From assembly GCF_014196915.1 (NCBI RefSeq), contig NZ_JACIEP010000010.1:1-64000 (forward strand): a DNA stretch of 64,000 nt, read 5' to 3'. Under the pieces are notes generated by a model. It was not told the origin of the DNA. It ran no database searches and saw only the letters and a program-made list of their open reading frames with translations. The stretch is from Dysgonomonas hofstadii. Lineage in GTDB: Bacteria > Bacteroidota > Bacteroidia > Bacteroidales > Dysgonomonadaceae. Made by a program: the position numbers and the translations under genes. Position 1 is the stretch's first letter, and every line of letters begins with the position of its first letter. Shown in pieces: positions 8,571-17,911 of this stretch.

Positions 8571-9344
8571 ATGAAAGATAATTCAAAAACTATAGTAGAC
8601 TTTAATTTTTCACTGATCGCAGATTTTTTCGCACGCCTTAACAGACAAGGCCCAGGTAGCGAAGACGTAACAAAAAAAGCTTTAAGCTTCATCGATAACC
8701 TGGCCGACGTAAAAAAAATGGTCGATCTCGGTTGCGGAACAGGTACCCAAACGCTCACTCTTGCCGAAAATACGGATGCCCACATTACGGCTATCGATCT
8801 GATACCCGAAATGATAGAGGTATTCGACGGCAGGATAAAAGAAACAAAACTGGAGCAACGGATTTCTACAGTTGTAGGCTCTATGGGCGAATCACCTTTT
8901 GCCGAAAACTCGTTAGACCTTGTATGGGCCGAAGGTTCGATCTATAATATCGGTTACAATTATGGTCTAAAATACTGGCACCAGTATCTCAAAAAAGGAT
9001 GCTACATCGGTGTCTCGGAAGCTTCATGGTTCACGGAGGAACGTCCTGACGAAATTCAGGAATTCTGGGACGCCAACTATCCGGAAATAGATACTATTCC
9101 AATTAAGATAGCGCAGATGCGTGACGCGGGATACACTCCTGTAGCTCATTTTATTTTGCCGGAAACTTGCTGGCTTGATGAGTTTTACGCACCAATGCCA
9201 AAAGTTGCTGAAGAATTTCTGATAAGGAATGCCGGAAATAAAATTGCCGAAGAATTTATGCAGATGAATAGTCATGAAGTAGAGTTATATAAACGCTACA
9301 AAGAATATTATGGCTATGTGTTCTATATCGGTAAAAAAATCTGA
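8571..9344 (+). CDS. class I SAM-dependent methyltransferase
   Basis: A 257-residue soluble enzyme with a Rossmann methyltransferase core: motif I MVDLGCGTGTQTLTLA at about 45-60, acidic AIDLIPEM at about 71-78, and motif-IV-like LDLVWAEGSIYNIGY near 118-132. It transfers a methyl group from SAM; the long C-terminal segment (after 160) presumably forms the substrate lid. Substrate is not recognisable; close relatives are annotated simply as methyltransferase type 11/25. It is followed after 4 bp by a GNAT gene, so the two are probably co-transcribed, and preceded by an unusual structured leader. Confidence 0.85.
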   Translation: MKDNSKTIVDFNFSLIADFFARLNRQGPGSEDVTKKALSFIDNLADVKKMVDLGCGTGTQTLTLAENTDAHITAIDLIPEMIEVFDGRIKETKLEQRISTVVGSMGESPFAENSLDLVWAEGSIYNIGYNYGLKYWHQYLKKGCYIGVSEASWFTEERPDEIQEFWDANYPEIDTIPIKIAQMRDAGYTPVAHFILPETCWLDEFYAPMPKVAEEFLIRNAGNKIAEEFMQMNSHEVELYKRYKEYYGYVFYIGKKI

Positions 9345-9348
9345 TAGC

Positions 9349-10377
9349 ATGCTGTTAGAAACCAATAGGTTGAAAATTATTCCTCTGACAATCGGGCAAT
9401 TTAAGCTTCTGTTGTCGGGGATGGAAAAATTAGAAAGGGAGTTAGTTTTAACTCCCTCTAATTATATCCTGGAAGAAAGAACCTGTGAGGCAATGGAATG
9501 TCAGTATAATCTGGCAGCCGGGAATCCGGATAATCATCTGTGGCATACCAATTGGCAGATCGTATTGAAGTCTGAAAACAAAGCTGTCGCTTCTTTCTGC
9601 TTTAAGAATGCACCCGATGAAGCAGGGTTGATTGAAATAGGTTATGGTACAAATCCCGGTTATCAAAACAAGGGAATAATGACCGAGGCTGTAAAGCTAT
9701 TATCTGATTGGGCTTTCTGTCATATGTCGGTAATTTCTGTAATTGCAGAGACTTACAGAAATAATATCCCTTCACAAAGGGTTCTGCAGAAAAATGGAAT
9801 GGCCATCTATAAGGAAACGGAAGAATCATTATGGTGGAAACTGGAAAAACAAATGACAGTGGATTATGTAATAAGACAGGAAACGGAAAAAGATTTTTCT
9901 GAAATTTATGCATTAATAAAGACGGCCTTCGAGACAGCAACGGTGAAAGACGGAGACGAACAGGATTTTGCAGATAATCTGCGAAAGGGAAGTCGTTATA
10001 TATCACAACTGGCCTTAGTCGCCGAAGTTGAAGGGAAACTTATTGGGCACATTATGCTTACTAAAACCTATGTGATGCAGTCAGACGGCACTGAATATGA
10101 AGGGCTGTTGATTGCTCCCGTGTCGGTCTTGCTCGAGTACAGGAATGTAGGTGTTGGTTCGGCGTTGATCCGGAAAGGAATGGAACAGGGGAAAGAGCTG
10201 GGTTATAAGGCTGTTTTTCTGTGTGGCGATCCGGCTTACTATCACCGTTTCGGTTTTGTGCCTACTTCCAACTATGGGATAAAATATATTCATGATGTGC
10301 CAGAGCAATATATTATGGCCTGCGAACTGGAAAAAGGTGCACTGGATAATGTCTTTGGCTCAATAGATTGCCAGTAA
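9349..10377 (+). CDS. two-domain GNAT N-acetyltransferase
   Basis: A 342-residue fusion of two acetyl-CoA-dependent GNAT domains. Residues 1-165 resemble RimJ/Acetyltransf_3 (IGYGTNPGYQNKGIMTEAV acetyl-CoA loop near 103-121). Residues 170-342 resemble the YhbS-type family (LLEYRNVGVGSALIRKGM near 248-265 and YYHRFGFVP near 284-292). Each half is a complete domain length, so this is a genuine fusion, not a frameshift. The ATG at 9349 is used rather than 9310 because the latter would overlap the methyltransferase and add residues outside the domain. A terminator follows at 10396-10427. Confidence 0.82.
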   Translation: MLLETNRLKIIPLTIGQFKLLLSGMEKLERELVLTPSNYILEERTCEAMECQYNLAAGNPDNHLWHTNWQIVLKSENKAVASFCFKNAPDEAGLIEIGYGTNPGYQNKGIMTEAVKLLSDWAFCHMSVISVIAETYRNNIPSQRVLQKNGMAIYKETEESLWWKLEKQMTVDYVIRQETEKDFSEIYALIKTAFETATVKDGDEQDFADNLRKGSRYISQLALVAEVEGKLIGHIMLTKTYVMQSDGTEYEGLLIAPVSVLLEYRNVGVGSALIRKGMEQGKELGYKAVFLCGDPAYYHRFGFVPTSNYGIKYIHDVPEQYIMACELEKGALDNVFGSIDCQ

Positions 10378-10395
10378 AAGTACATTTTTAACTTT

Positions 10396-10427
10396 AGCTC
10401 CGGTAAAACAATTTACCGGAGCTTTTT
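10396..10427 (+). terminator. intrinsic terminator
   Basis: A 12-bp perfect stem AGCTCCGGTAAA (10396-10407) with its complement (10412-10423), a 4-nt loop, then TTTT. It closes the methyltransferase-GNAT operon. Confidence 0.9.
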
Positions 10428-10543
10428 GGTGTGTATTTGGCTTATAAACAACGATGAGGCAAAAAAAAACATTTTTTCATTCTTTCCTGACAATTATTTT
10501 ATACTTTCGTTCTGTCCATACTTGTTTATTAACAATTACAGGA

Positions 10544-10930
10544 ATGAATAATAAAGGCTTCGAAAAATTCTCAATCAACAAGCGTATTAAATCTGCATTT
10601 TACGCCCTTAATGGACTGAAGGTCTTATTGAGGGAAGAACATAATTCACGAATTCATGTCGGAATTGCAGTAGTCGTGATAGGCGCAGGATTCTTGTTTG
10701 GCATCTCGGCTACCGAATGGATGATCGTATGTTTGCTCATCGCCCTTGTTTTTGGCCTCGAAATAATGAATTCGGCTATCGAAAACCTGTGTGACTACAT
10801 ATCTCCCGAATGGCGCGAAGCTATAAAAAAGATAAAAGACCTGGCGGCTGCGGCCGTATTTGTGGCATCCGTGGTATCTGTGATATGTGGCGCTATCATT
10901 TTTTTGCCCAGAATATGTGATTTTTTTTAA
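10544..10930 (+). CDS. dgkA: diacylglycerol/undecaprenol kinase family protein
   Basis: A 128-residue integral membrane protein of the DgkA/PAP2-like small kinase family. It has an amphipathic N-terminus with SAFYALNGLKVLLREEHNSRIH, three hydrophobic segments (about 38-57, 61-78, 100-120) and the signature EIMNSAIENLCDY with active-site Glu and metal-binding Asn-Ser-Ala-Ile-Glu. It phosphorylates lipid alcohols (diacylglycerol or undecaprenol) with ATP in the inner membrane. The start at 10544 places the typical N-terminus first; an in-frame upstream ATG at 10454 would add 30 unrelated residues. Confidence 0.88.
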   Translation: MNNKGFEKFSINKRIKSAFYALNGLKVLLREEHNSRIHVGIAVVVIGAGFLFGISATEWMIVCLLIALVFGLEIMNSAIENLCDYISPEWREAIKKIKDLAAAAVFVASVVSVICGAIIFLPRICDFF

Positions 10931-10962
10931 TAATAGAAGACTAATAAATTATAAAACGCAAA

Positions 10963-11826
10963 ATGAAAAAATTATCTTATCTATTGATTATTTCTCTGCT
11001 GGCTGTTTTCAGCAGTTGCAACAAGAAAGAAGTGCTGTTAGACCTGAACGTTATGACATTTAATATACGGCTCGATGTTGCCAGCGATAGCCTCAACAGC
11101 TGGCAGTACCGTAAGGATGTAGCCGCTGAAGTGATTAAAGCGAACAATGTAGACATACTGGGCATGCAGGAAGTTTTGCCCAACCAGATGAACGATCTGA
11201 AAGAAAGACTTCCTGAATACACAGCTATAGGTGTAGGCCGTGAAGATGGGAAAGACACCGGCGAATATTGTCCCTTATTCTATAAGAAAGACCGGTTTGA
11301 AGAGATAAAATCCGGTAATTTCTGGTTGAGTGAAACGCCGGATGTGCCATCGATGGGATGGGATGCAGCCTGCAAGCGTGTGGCTACATGGGCTGTGCTG
11401 AAAGATAAAACAACAGGCAAAGAGTTTATCGCTATCAACACTCATCTCGATCATATAGGAGTAGTTGCCCGTAAAGAAGGTGGTGACCTGATGCTCAACA
11501 GGGCAATGGAACTGGGCAAAGACTTGCCGGTAATGCTAACCGGAGATTTTAATGTAACTCCTGATTCGGAAACAGTGAAGAATATAACCGATACAACTAA
11601 AGAGTTTTATCTGGTGGACAGCAAAAGCATCGCTGCAAAAACCGAAGGTACTGACTGGACTTTCCACGACTTTGGCCGTCTGCCTGTAGAAGAACGAGTA
11701 TTGATCGATTATGTGTTTGTAAGCAAAGATGTTACTGTAAATGATTATAAGGTGTTGCCTGATAAATTAAATGATATCTTTGTATCAGACCATACACCTG
11801 TTGTCGTTAAGATCACTATAAAATAA
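10963..11826 (+). CDS. secreted endonuclease/exonuclease/phosphatase-family lipoprotein
   Basis: A 287-residue lipoprotein: signal at 3-17 and lipobox ending at Cys19 (VFSSCNKK). The rest is one EEP (DNase I-like) fold: VMTFNIRLD (30-38) with the metal-binding Asn, MQEVLPNQ with the conserved Glu near 68, NTHLDHIG near 159-166, TGDFNVTPDS near 191-200, and the C-terminal SDHTPV near 277-282 with the catalytic Asp-His. Family members cleave phosphodiesters, sphingomyelin or other phosphoesters; Bacteroides homologues are cell-surface or periplasmic phosphodiesterases of uncertain substrate. It sits 32 bp upstream of the M16 protease gene. Confidence 0.88.
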   Translation: MKKLSYLLIISLLAVFSSCNKKEVLLDLNVMTFNIRLDVASDSLNSWQYRKDVAAEVIKANNVDILGMQEVLPNQMNDLKERLPEYTAIGVGREDGKDTGEYCPLFYKKDRFEEIKSGNFWLSETPDVPSMGWDAACKRVATWAVLKDKTTGKEFIAINTHLDHIGVVARKEGGDLMLNRAMELGKDLPVMLTGDFNVTPDSETVKNITDTTKEFYLVDSKSIAAKTEGTDWTFHDFGRLPVEERVLIDYVFVSKDVTVNDYKVLPDKLNDIFVSDHTPVVVKITIK

Positions 11827-11858
11827 AATGGCTATTCACATTTATAAAACCAATCTAT

Positions 11859-14669
11859 ATGAGGAAATCAATTATTCTTTTAACTCTGATCTTCCTGGCC
11901 GGAATGGCTAAAGCTCAGATGCCTCAGCCATTGCCTGTAGATTCACAGGTGAGGTATGGGACGTTAGAAAACGGCCTGACGTATTACATCAGGCACAATG
12001 CCTACCCCGAAAAAAGGGCAGACTTCTACATTGCCCAGAAAGTGGGCTCTATGCAAGAAGAGGACGACCAGGCCGGGCTGGCTCACTTCCTCGAGCACAT
12101 GGCTTTCAACGGATCGAAAAATTATCCGGGCAAAAAGACCATGCTCAACTATCTGGAGACTATAGGTGTTAAATTCGGCGCGAATGTTAACGCTTACACA
12201 TCTTTCGACGAAACGGTGTATAACCTGAACGATGTGCCTGTTATCCGTGAAACGATAATAGATTCCTGTCTGCTTGTATTGCACGACTGGTCAGGCTTTA
12301 TCGCACTGAAAAATGAACAGATCGATGAAGAACGCAAGGTGATTAAAGAAGAATGGCGTACCCGTAGCGGTGCGCAGTCACGTATATGGGACAAGCAATT
12401 GCCTGTGATCTTTGCCGGTAGTAAATATGCTGACCGTATGCCGATAGGTAAAATGGAAGTAGTGGAAAACTTCCCGTACCAGACATTGAAAGATTATTAT
12501 CATAAATGGTACAGACCCGATCTTCAAGGTATTGTCGTTGTAGGTGATATCGATGTCGATCAGGTGGAAGCTAAGATAAAAACTATGTTTGCCGATATAC
12601 CTAAGCCTGTAAATGCTGCTGTAAGGGAATATTTTCCGGTTCCGGATAACGAAAAACCGATCGTATCTATTGTAACTGATCCCGAAGCTACAAGAACACA
12701 GATAAATCTCTATATCAAGCACGACAAAATGCCGGAGGCATTGGAGAAAACAGAGGCCGAACTTGTAATGAGTGTTATAAAATCGTTGGCTTCATCCATG
12801 ATCAATGACCGTCTGAATGAGATTACTCAGAAAGCAGACGCTCCTTTCACTGCATCGTATGCTTATGATGGTGAATTTTTTGTTTCCAAAACAAAAGATG
12901 CATGGACATCTATTGCACTTAGCAAAGAAGGAAAGATCGATGAAACACTGGCAAGTCTTGTGCGTGAGAATCTCCGTATCAAGAAATTCGGATTCACCGA
13001 AGCTGAGGTTGAGAGAGCTAAAGCAGATTTGCTGAAGCGTTATGAAAATATGTATAACAACCGCAACAAAGAACTGAACAGGCGTTATGTTCAGGAATAT
13101 GTACGCAGTTTCATAGACAATGAAGGTATACCGGGCATCGAATTCGAATACGATTTTATCAAGAAGTTTACCCCTATGCTCAATGCTCAGGCAATAAACA
13201 TGACTATACAGCAGCTGATTGGGGATAAGAACATTATCATCACTGTGACAGGCCCTGAAAAAGAAGGACTCGTTTATCCGACCGAAGCCGACCTGCTGGC
13301 TGTGATGGATGCCGTTCAGAAAGAAGATATTACTGCTTATGTGGAAGAAGTATCCAACGAGCCGCTTATACCGCAGTTGCCTGCAGCCGGTAGCGTTGCG
13401 AAAACAGAAAGCGATGCAAAATTAGGTACTACAATCTGGACCTTGTCTAACGGTATAAAAGTGGTTATCAAGAAAACAGATTTTAAAGATGATGAGATCA
13501 GAATGACATCTGTAGGTTACGGAGGTACATCTATTGTGGCTGACGCTGATATTAATAATGCCAATATGGCTTCGATGGTTCCTTCTGTGGGAGGTATAGG
13601 CAGCTTTAGTGCTACCGACCTGAAAAAAGCCCTTGCCGGAAAATCGGCCAGTGTGAATGCAAACATTTCAAGCTGGACACAAGGAATCAGCGGATCTTCT
13701 ACTATCAAGGATCTGGAAACAATGATGCAGCTTACATATCTGTATTTCACAGCGCCACGTAAGGATGAGGGAGCATATTCCAATATTCTCGACATGATTA
13801 AATCCCAGTTGAAAAACCTGACTAAAGAACCTTCATATATCTTCAATATTAATGCGGTAAAAGCTATGTACGGAGACAATCCGCGCATGCAGCAAATGAC
13901 CGCCGAAGATGCCGAGAAACTGGATTACGATCGTATAATCGAAATATATAAGGAAGCATTTGCCAATCCGGGATCATTTACATTCACTTTTGTGGGAACA
14001 GTAGATGAAGCTGCCTTGAAACCACTGGTTGAACAATATCTGGCGTCTTTGCCATCGGGTGATAAAAATGCTACATACAAAAAGGTAGATACTTCGATAC
14101 GTAAAGGTAAGTTCGATAATATATTTGAACAGGAGATGGAAACCCCTAAAACGTCGGTATTCGAACTATACAGCGGAACTCTGAAACGTGATCAGAAAAC
14201 ACAAATTTCACTATCTGCACTCAAACAGATACTCGATATCGTGTATGTGCGCACAGTAAGGGAAGAAGCCGGAGGTACGTACGGAGTAAGTGTACGCTCG
14301 GCCATCAGCCGTATACCGGAAGGACAGACAACTCTGCAAATGTCTTTCGATACCGACCACGAAAGGGTAGCAATTATTTCACCGATCATCAACCGGGAAA
14401 TAAATAAGATAGCCGAAAACGGGCCGGAGGAAGCCGACTTCCAGAAAGTGAAAGAATATATGCTGAAAAAATTCCAGGAAGACGAAAAACAGAACGGATA
14501 CTGGTCTGGTATTCTTTCAACCAATTATTTCTATGGAGAAGACAATCACAGCAATTACCTGTCTGTTGTGAATGCTCTGACTCCTGCCGATATCAAGGCT
14601 GTAACAAAAGACTTGATATCACAGGACAACTTCATTCAGGTGATAATGAATCCTACAGAGAAAAAGTAA
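11859..14669 (+). CDS. M16-family zinc protease (pitrilysin/insulinase type), exported
   Basis: A 936-residue protein with a cleavable signal peptide (residues 1-19, ending AKA-Q). The N-terminal M16 domain holds the inverted zinc motif HFLEH at 76-80, with the distal Glu expected about 75 residues on (DEERKVIKEEW region, near 146-156). A second M16 half begins near 515 (TIWTLSNGIKVVIKKTDF) and lacks the motif, as usual for the two-half clamshell architecture. It degrades peptides in the periplasm or at the outer membrane. It follows the phosphatase-family gene by 32 bp and ends at a bidirectional terminator. Confidence 0.93.
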   Translation: MRKSIILLTLIFLAGMAKAQMPQPLPVDSQVRYGTLENGLTYYIRHNAYPEKRADFYIAQKVGSMQEEDDQAGLAHFLEHMAFNGSKNYPGKKTMLNYLETIGVKFGANVNAYTSFDETVYNLNDVPVIRETIIDSCLLVLHDWSGFIALKNEQIDEERKVIKEEWRTRSGAQSRIWDKQLPVIFAGSKYADRMPIGKMEVVENFPYQTLKDYYHKWYRPDLQGIVVVGDIDVDQVEAKIKTMFADIPKPVNAAVREYFPVPDNEKPIVSIVTDPEATRTQINLYIKHDKMPEALEKTEAELVMSVIKSLASSMINDRLNEITQKADAPFTASYAYDGEFFVSKTKDAWTSIALSKEGKIDETLASLVRENLRIKKFGFTEAEVERAKADLLKRYENMYNNRNKELNRRYVQEYVRSFIDNEGIPGIEFEYDFIKKFTPMLNAQAINMTIQQLIGDKNIIITVTGPEKEGLVYPTEADLLAVMDAVQKEDITAYVEEVSNEPLIPQLPAAGSVAKTESDAKLGTTIWTLSNGIKVVIKKTDFKDDEIRMTSVGYGGTSIVADADINNANMASMVPSVGGIGSFSATDLKKALAGKSASVNANISSWTQGISGSSTIKDLETMMQLTYLYFTAPRKDEGAYSNILDMIKSQLKNLTKEPSYIFNINAVKAMYGDNPRMQQMTAEDAEKLDYDRIIEIYKEAFANPGSFTFTFVGTVDEAALKPLVEQYLASLPSGDKNATYKKVDTSIRKGKFDNIFEQEMETPKTSVFELYSGTLKRDQKTQISLSALKQILDIVYVRTVREEAGGTYGVSVRSAISRIPEGQTTLQMSFDTDHERVAIISPIINREINKIAENGPEEADFQKVKEYMLKKFQEDEKQNGYWSGILSTNYFYGEDNHSNYLSVVNALTPADIKAVTKDLISQDNFIQVIMNPTEKK

Positions 14670-14690
14670 CCAGTTACTTTATATATAACA

Positions 14691-14724
14691 AAAAAACAGG
14701 TTGCTGACCAGCAACCTGTTTTTT
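14691..14724. terminator. bidirectional terminator
   Basis: AAAAAACAGGTTGCTG (14691-14706) and its exact complement (14709-14724) form a 16-bp palindrome between the convergent M16 protease and leuB genes, with A/T runs on both sides. Confidence 0.9.
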
Positions 14725-14759
14725 GTTTTGAGAAATTAATAGACCTCTGTAAATCAGTA

Positions 14760-15827
14760 TTATTTCTTAACATAATCAACGATCCAGTCACCGACAGCCG
14801 ATGTCAAATGTGCTTTACCCGAAAGCGAGATATCTTCGGTAACTACTTCTGCATCCATCGATGCAGCAACAGCGTTGCGTATCAGTTCACTTTCTTCTTT
14901 CAGCTCGAATGCATATTCAAACATCATAGCCACCGACAGGATTGTAGCCAACGGGTTGGCAATATTCTTTCCTGCTGCCTGCGGATACGATCCGTGTATA
15001 GGTTCGAAAACTGAAGTATGGATACCTATAGAAGCTGACGGTAACATGCCAAGCGATCCTGTAATGACAGATGCCTCATCGGTAAGGATATCCCCGAACA
15101 GGTTTTCGGTAACAAGCACGTCGAAACGCTTAGGCCATTGTATGATTTGCATGGCAGCATTGTCGACAAACATATATTCAGTTTCCACATCCGGGTATTG
15201 TGGTGCTATTTCCTGCGCAATCTGTCTCCACAAGCGTGATGTTGCCAGTACATTCGCTTTGTCTACCACAGTTACTTTTTTGCGGCGCATCTGTGCATAC
15301 TTGTATGAAAGGTGTAGAATGCGTTCTACTTCTTCACGCGTATATACGCAGGTGTCGTAAGCCGTATTTCCATCTTCGCTACGACCTTGCGGGCGACCGA
15401 AATACATCCCGCCTGTCAGTTCCCGCACACACATGAAATCGGCACCATCAACCAGATCGGCACGTAATGGCGATTTATGTATCAGTGACGGGAAAGTGCT
15501 TACCGGACGGATATTTGCATACAAGCCTAATTTCTTGCGCATGGCCAATAGTCCTTGTTCAGGCCTTACTTTCGCCGATGGGTCATTGTCGTATTTAGGG
15601 TCGCCGATAGCTCCGAACAACACGGCGTCGGAAGCCATGCACAATTCGTGTGTTCCATCGGGATAAGGATTTCCTACCTGATCGATAGCCGATGCTCCTA
15701 CTAATCCGTATTCGTAGCTCAGTTCATGTCCAAATTTTTCACATACGGCTTCTGTTACTCTCAGAGCCTGTTCAATTATTTCCGGGCCTATTCCATCCCC
15801 CGGTAGTACTGCAATGTTTAGTTTCAT
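14760..15827 (-). CDS. leuB: 3-isopropylmalate dehydrogenase
   Basis: A 355-residue NAD-dependent beta-decarboxylating dehydrogenase that converts 3-isopropylmalate to 2-oxo-4-methylvalerate in leucine synthesis. It starts with the family signature [18 protein letters not shown], and carries the substrate-binding [14 protein letters not shown], the [10 protein letters not shown] stretch and [22 protein letters not shown]. The ATG at 15827 gives the canonical N-terminus; a longer in-frame start at 15872 would overlap the upstream sulfatase gene. It is the last gene of the leu operon, 19 bp after the sulfatase. Confidence 0.96.
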   Translation of the reverse strand: MKLNIAVLPGDGIGPEIIEQALRVTEAVCEKFGHELSYEYGLVGASAIDQVGNPYPDGTHELCMASDAVLFGAIGDPKYDNDPSAKVRPEQGLLAMRKKLGLYANIRPVSTFPSLIHKSPLRADLVDGADFMCVRELTGGMYFGRPQGRSEDGNTAYDTCVYTREEVERILHLSYKYAQMRRKKVTVVDKANVLATSRLWRQIAQEIAPQYPDVETEYMFVDNAAMQIIQWPKRFDVLVTENLFGDILTDEASVITGSLGMLPSASIGIHTSVFEPIHGSYPQAAGKNIANPLATILSVAMMFEYAFELKEESELIRNAVAASMDAEVVTEDISLSGKAHLTSAVGDWIVDYVKK

Positions 15828-15846
15828 TATATCTAAAATTATTAAT

Positions 15847-17865
15847 CTAATCTTTATATAGTCGTTTAACACCTTCCAGCATCGATCCGGAATATGTTTT
15901 CATACTGTCCACCAAATGTTTGTATTTACTCATTTCTACTTCCTGCAGTGGGCGCTTGCCCAACTTATACAAAAATTCCTGATTGTAAATAAAATCATTT
16001 ATGTAGTAGAAATTATTACTGCTGATGCACCCTAATTTTTCGTCAGATGAAAAATAGATAAAATCTCTCTTCTTTTTAAAGACATCTATACCAAAAGTAT
16101 TGTAATGTGCACGATGTCCCATAAGTCCCATCAGGGTAGGGTATAAATCTATCTGTCCCATCGGGAAAGAATATCTTTGCGGCGCATTTTCGAATAGAGG
16201 AGAATATATGATCAGAGGTACATGGAAAAACGATAAAGGAAGGCTTTCTTCTTGGTTAAATCTTTTTCCATGATCACCTAAAAAGACAAATATTGTGTTG
16301 TTATACCATTCTTCTTTAGAAGCCCCCTCCATAAATTCTTTCAGGCAGTTGTCAGCATAAGCCATCGCACTATCGTCTTCATTGTTGCTCACATTTTTAA
16401 ATTCTTTGGGATAAACATAAGGAGGATGATTACTTATCGTTAATATTGAGGCAAGGAACGGTTTGTTTTGCCCGGCTACAGAATCAATGACGTTTTTAGA
16501 ATAATCAAACAGATATTTATCTGAAACTCCCCATGTGTTTACGTTTTCCGATTCAGGATAATTCTCCGAGCCATATATCAGATCAAATCCATTTAAGGGG
16601 AGAAAATTATTTAGATTATCAAAATTTATGGTATGTGTTACAAAAAATAGGTTTGTGTAATCCAGTTCTTTCAGATTATTTGGTAGGCCGTGGAGATAAG
16701 GAGATTTTTTGCGGATATCATTATATTTTTCCTCTCCAAACATACCTAAATCTAACTGAATTGGGGCTTTAATAGTCATTACCTTTTCAAAAACAGATGG
16801 TATTCCATACAATGAAGCTGTAATTCCCTGGTTAGTGTGGATTCCATGAGAGTAAAAATTATCGAAATAAAGAGATTTATTGATTAGTCCCTTTATAAAA
16901 GGAAACAGTGGCTTTTCTCCCTGGTTTCTCTCAATATATTCATGAGAAAAGGATTCTATAAATATAAAAATAATGTTGGGCTTATTTTTATGGTCAAGAG
17001 AGTCTGTAGAATGGTTGTTTATATAATATTTTTCGTCGAATATATCAAAACCCAACTCTCTTTTTATTACATTACCGTATTCATTATCATCGACTAATGT
17101 ATGTAATTGAGACGAATATTGAGTTCCTGCGATGTAATAAACCGGGTTCATTACCATCTGGCAAATTATTAAATGCTGGCAGAATATGGTATCGGGTTCT
17201 CTTAGTTTTCGTGTAAACAACCATCCTCTTGTTCCCCATAAGCAGAGTAAATAAAATAGCAATAGAATAGGTATGTATACATAATAATTTTTATAGACTT
17301 TTACCCTTTGTCCGATGTGCTTTGTGATTAACCGGCGAATTATTATAAGAGAAAATATAAAGACTAGAAAGATGAAGATAAATAGTAAAAAATAATATAA
17401 ATAGATTTTTTCCCCGGTGAGCATTCCAATTATCTGGTCAGAGTACTCAAACCAATACAACGCGGAAAGAGGAATGTATTGGTTGAAATATTCAAAATAA
17501 GGAATATTTGCCATAGAAAGGCCCAATAAAACAAACGCACAAAGAGAGAAATAAATATTTGCCGCTATTATTAATTTTTTATTAAAATAATTGAAAAGAG
17601 CAGCTATAGGCAGTATTATCAAAGGTATAATTATTACATAGCTGGTTACAATATTATCGAACCGTATACCTTTGGTTATTGCTTTGAATATATAATTGTA
17701 TAAAGCAGGATCGTCTATTATGCTTATTGTTGGCCAATTAGTTATAATATTGATTATTCTAAATATAGAGAAAAATATAAGGAATAGCGCATTGACAGAA
17801 AGAAGATAAATTAATGAACCTGCAAACTGGTTATTAAATTTATCTTTTATGTTCTTTATTCTCAT
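15847..17865 (-). CDS. LtaS-like membrane sulfatase/phosphoglycerol transferase-family protein
   Basis: A 672-residue protein with about five membrane segments in its first 240 residues and a large extracytoplasmic alkaline-phosphatase-fold domain. Signature parts: [14 protein letters not shown] (Glu metal ligand, about 304), the [12 protein letters not shown] stretch with a likely Thr nucleophile at about 349, and [10 protein letters not shown] with the Asp-His metal ligands. Family members transfer phosphoglycerol or phosphoethanolamine from lipids to glycans. The ATG at 17865 was chosen; an upstream TTG at 17898 is possible. It is markedly AT-rich and sits inside the leu operon between leuA2 and leuB, an unexpected place for it. 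Confidence 0.85.
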   Translation of the reverse strand: MRIKNIKDKFNNQFAGSLIYLLSVNALFLIFFSIFRIINIITNWPTISIIDDPALYNYIFKAITKGIRFDNIVTSYVIIIPLIILPIAALFNYFNKKLIIAANIYFSLCAFVLLGLSMANIPYFEYFNQYIPLSALYWFEYSDQIIGMLTGEKIYLYYFLLFIFIFLVFIFSLIIIRRLITKHIGQRVKVYKNYYVYIPILLLFYLLCLWGTRGWLFTRKLREPDTIFCQHLIICQMVMNPVYYIAGTQYSSQLHTLVDDNEYGNVIKRELGFDIFDEKYYINNHSTDSLDHKNKPNIIFIFIESFSHEYIERNQGEKPLFPFIKGLINKSLYFDNFYSHGIHTNQGITASLYGIPSVFEKVMTIKAPIQLDLGMFGEEKYNDIRKKSPYLHGLPNNLKELDYTNLFFVTHTINFDNLNNFLPLNGFDLIYGSENYPESENVNTWGVSDKYLFDYSKNVIDSVAGQNKPFLASILTISNHPPYVYPKEFKNVSNNEDDSAMAYADNCLKEFMEGASKEEWYNNTIFVFLGDHGKRFNQEESLPLSFFHVPLIIYSPLFENAPQRYSFPMGQIDLYPTLMGLMGHRAHYNTFGIDVFKKKRDFIYFSSDEKLGCISSNNFYYINDFIYNQEFLYKLGKRPLQEVEMSKYKHLVDSMKTYSGSMLEGVKRLYKD

Positions 17866-17911
17866 TCTGATTAATGAATTTTTGTATTCAATATGCAAAG
17901 ATCGTTTTTTT

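Noticed and set aside
9310-9348. Earlier start for the double GNAT gene
   Set aside because: It would overlap the upstream methyltransferase and adds residues outside the domain.
17866-17898. TTG start for the LtaS-like gene
   Set aside because: Possible, but the ATG at 17865 starts a normal basic N-terminus before the first membrane segment; kept only as an alternative.
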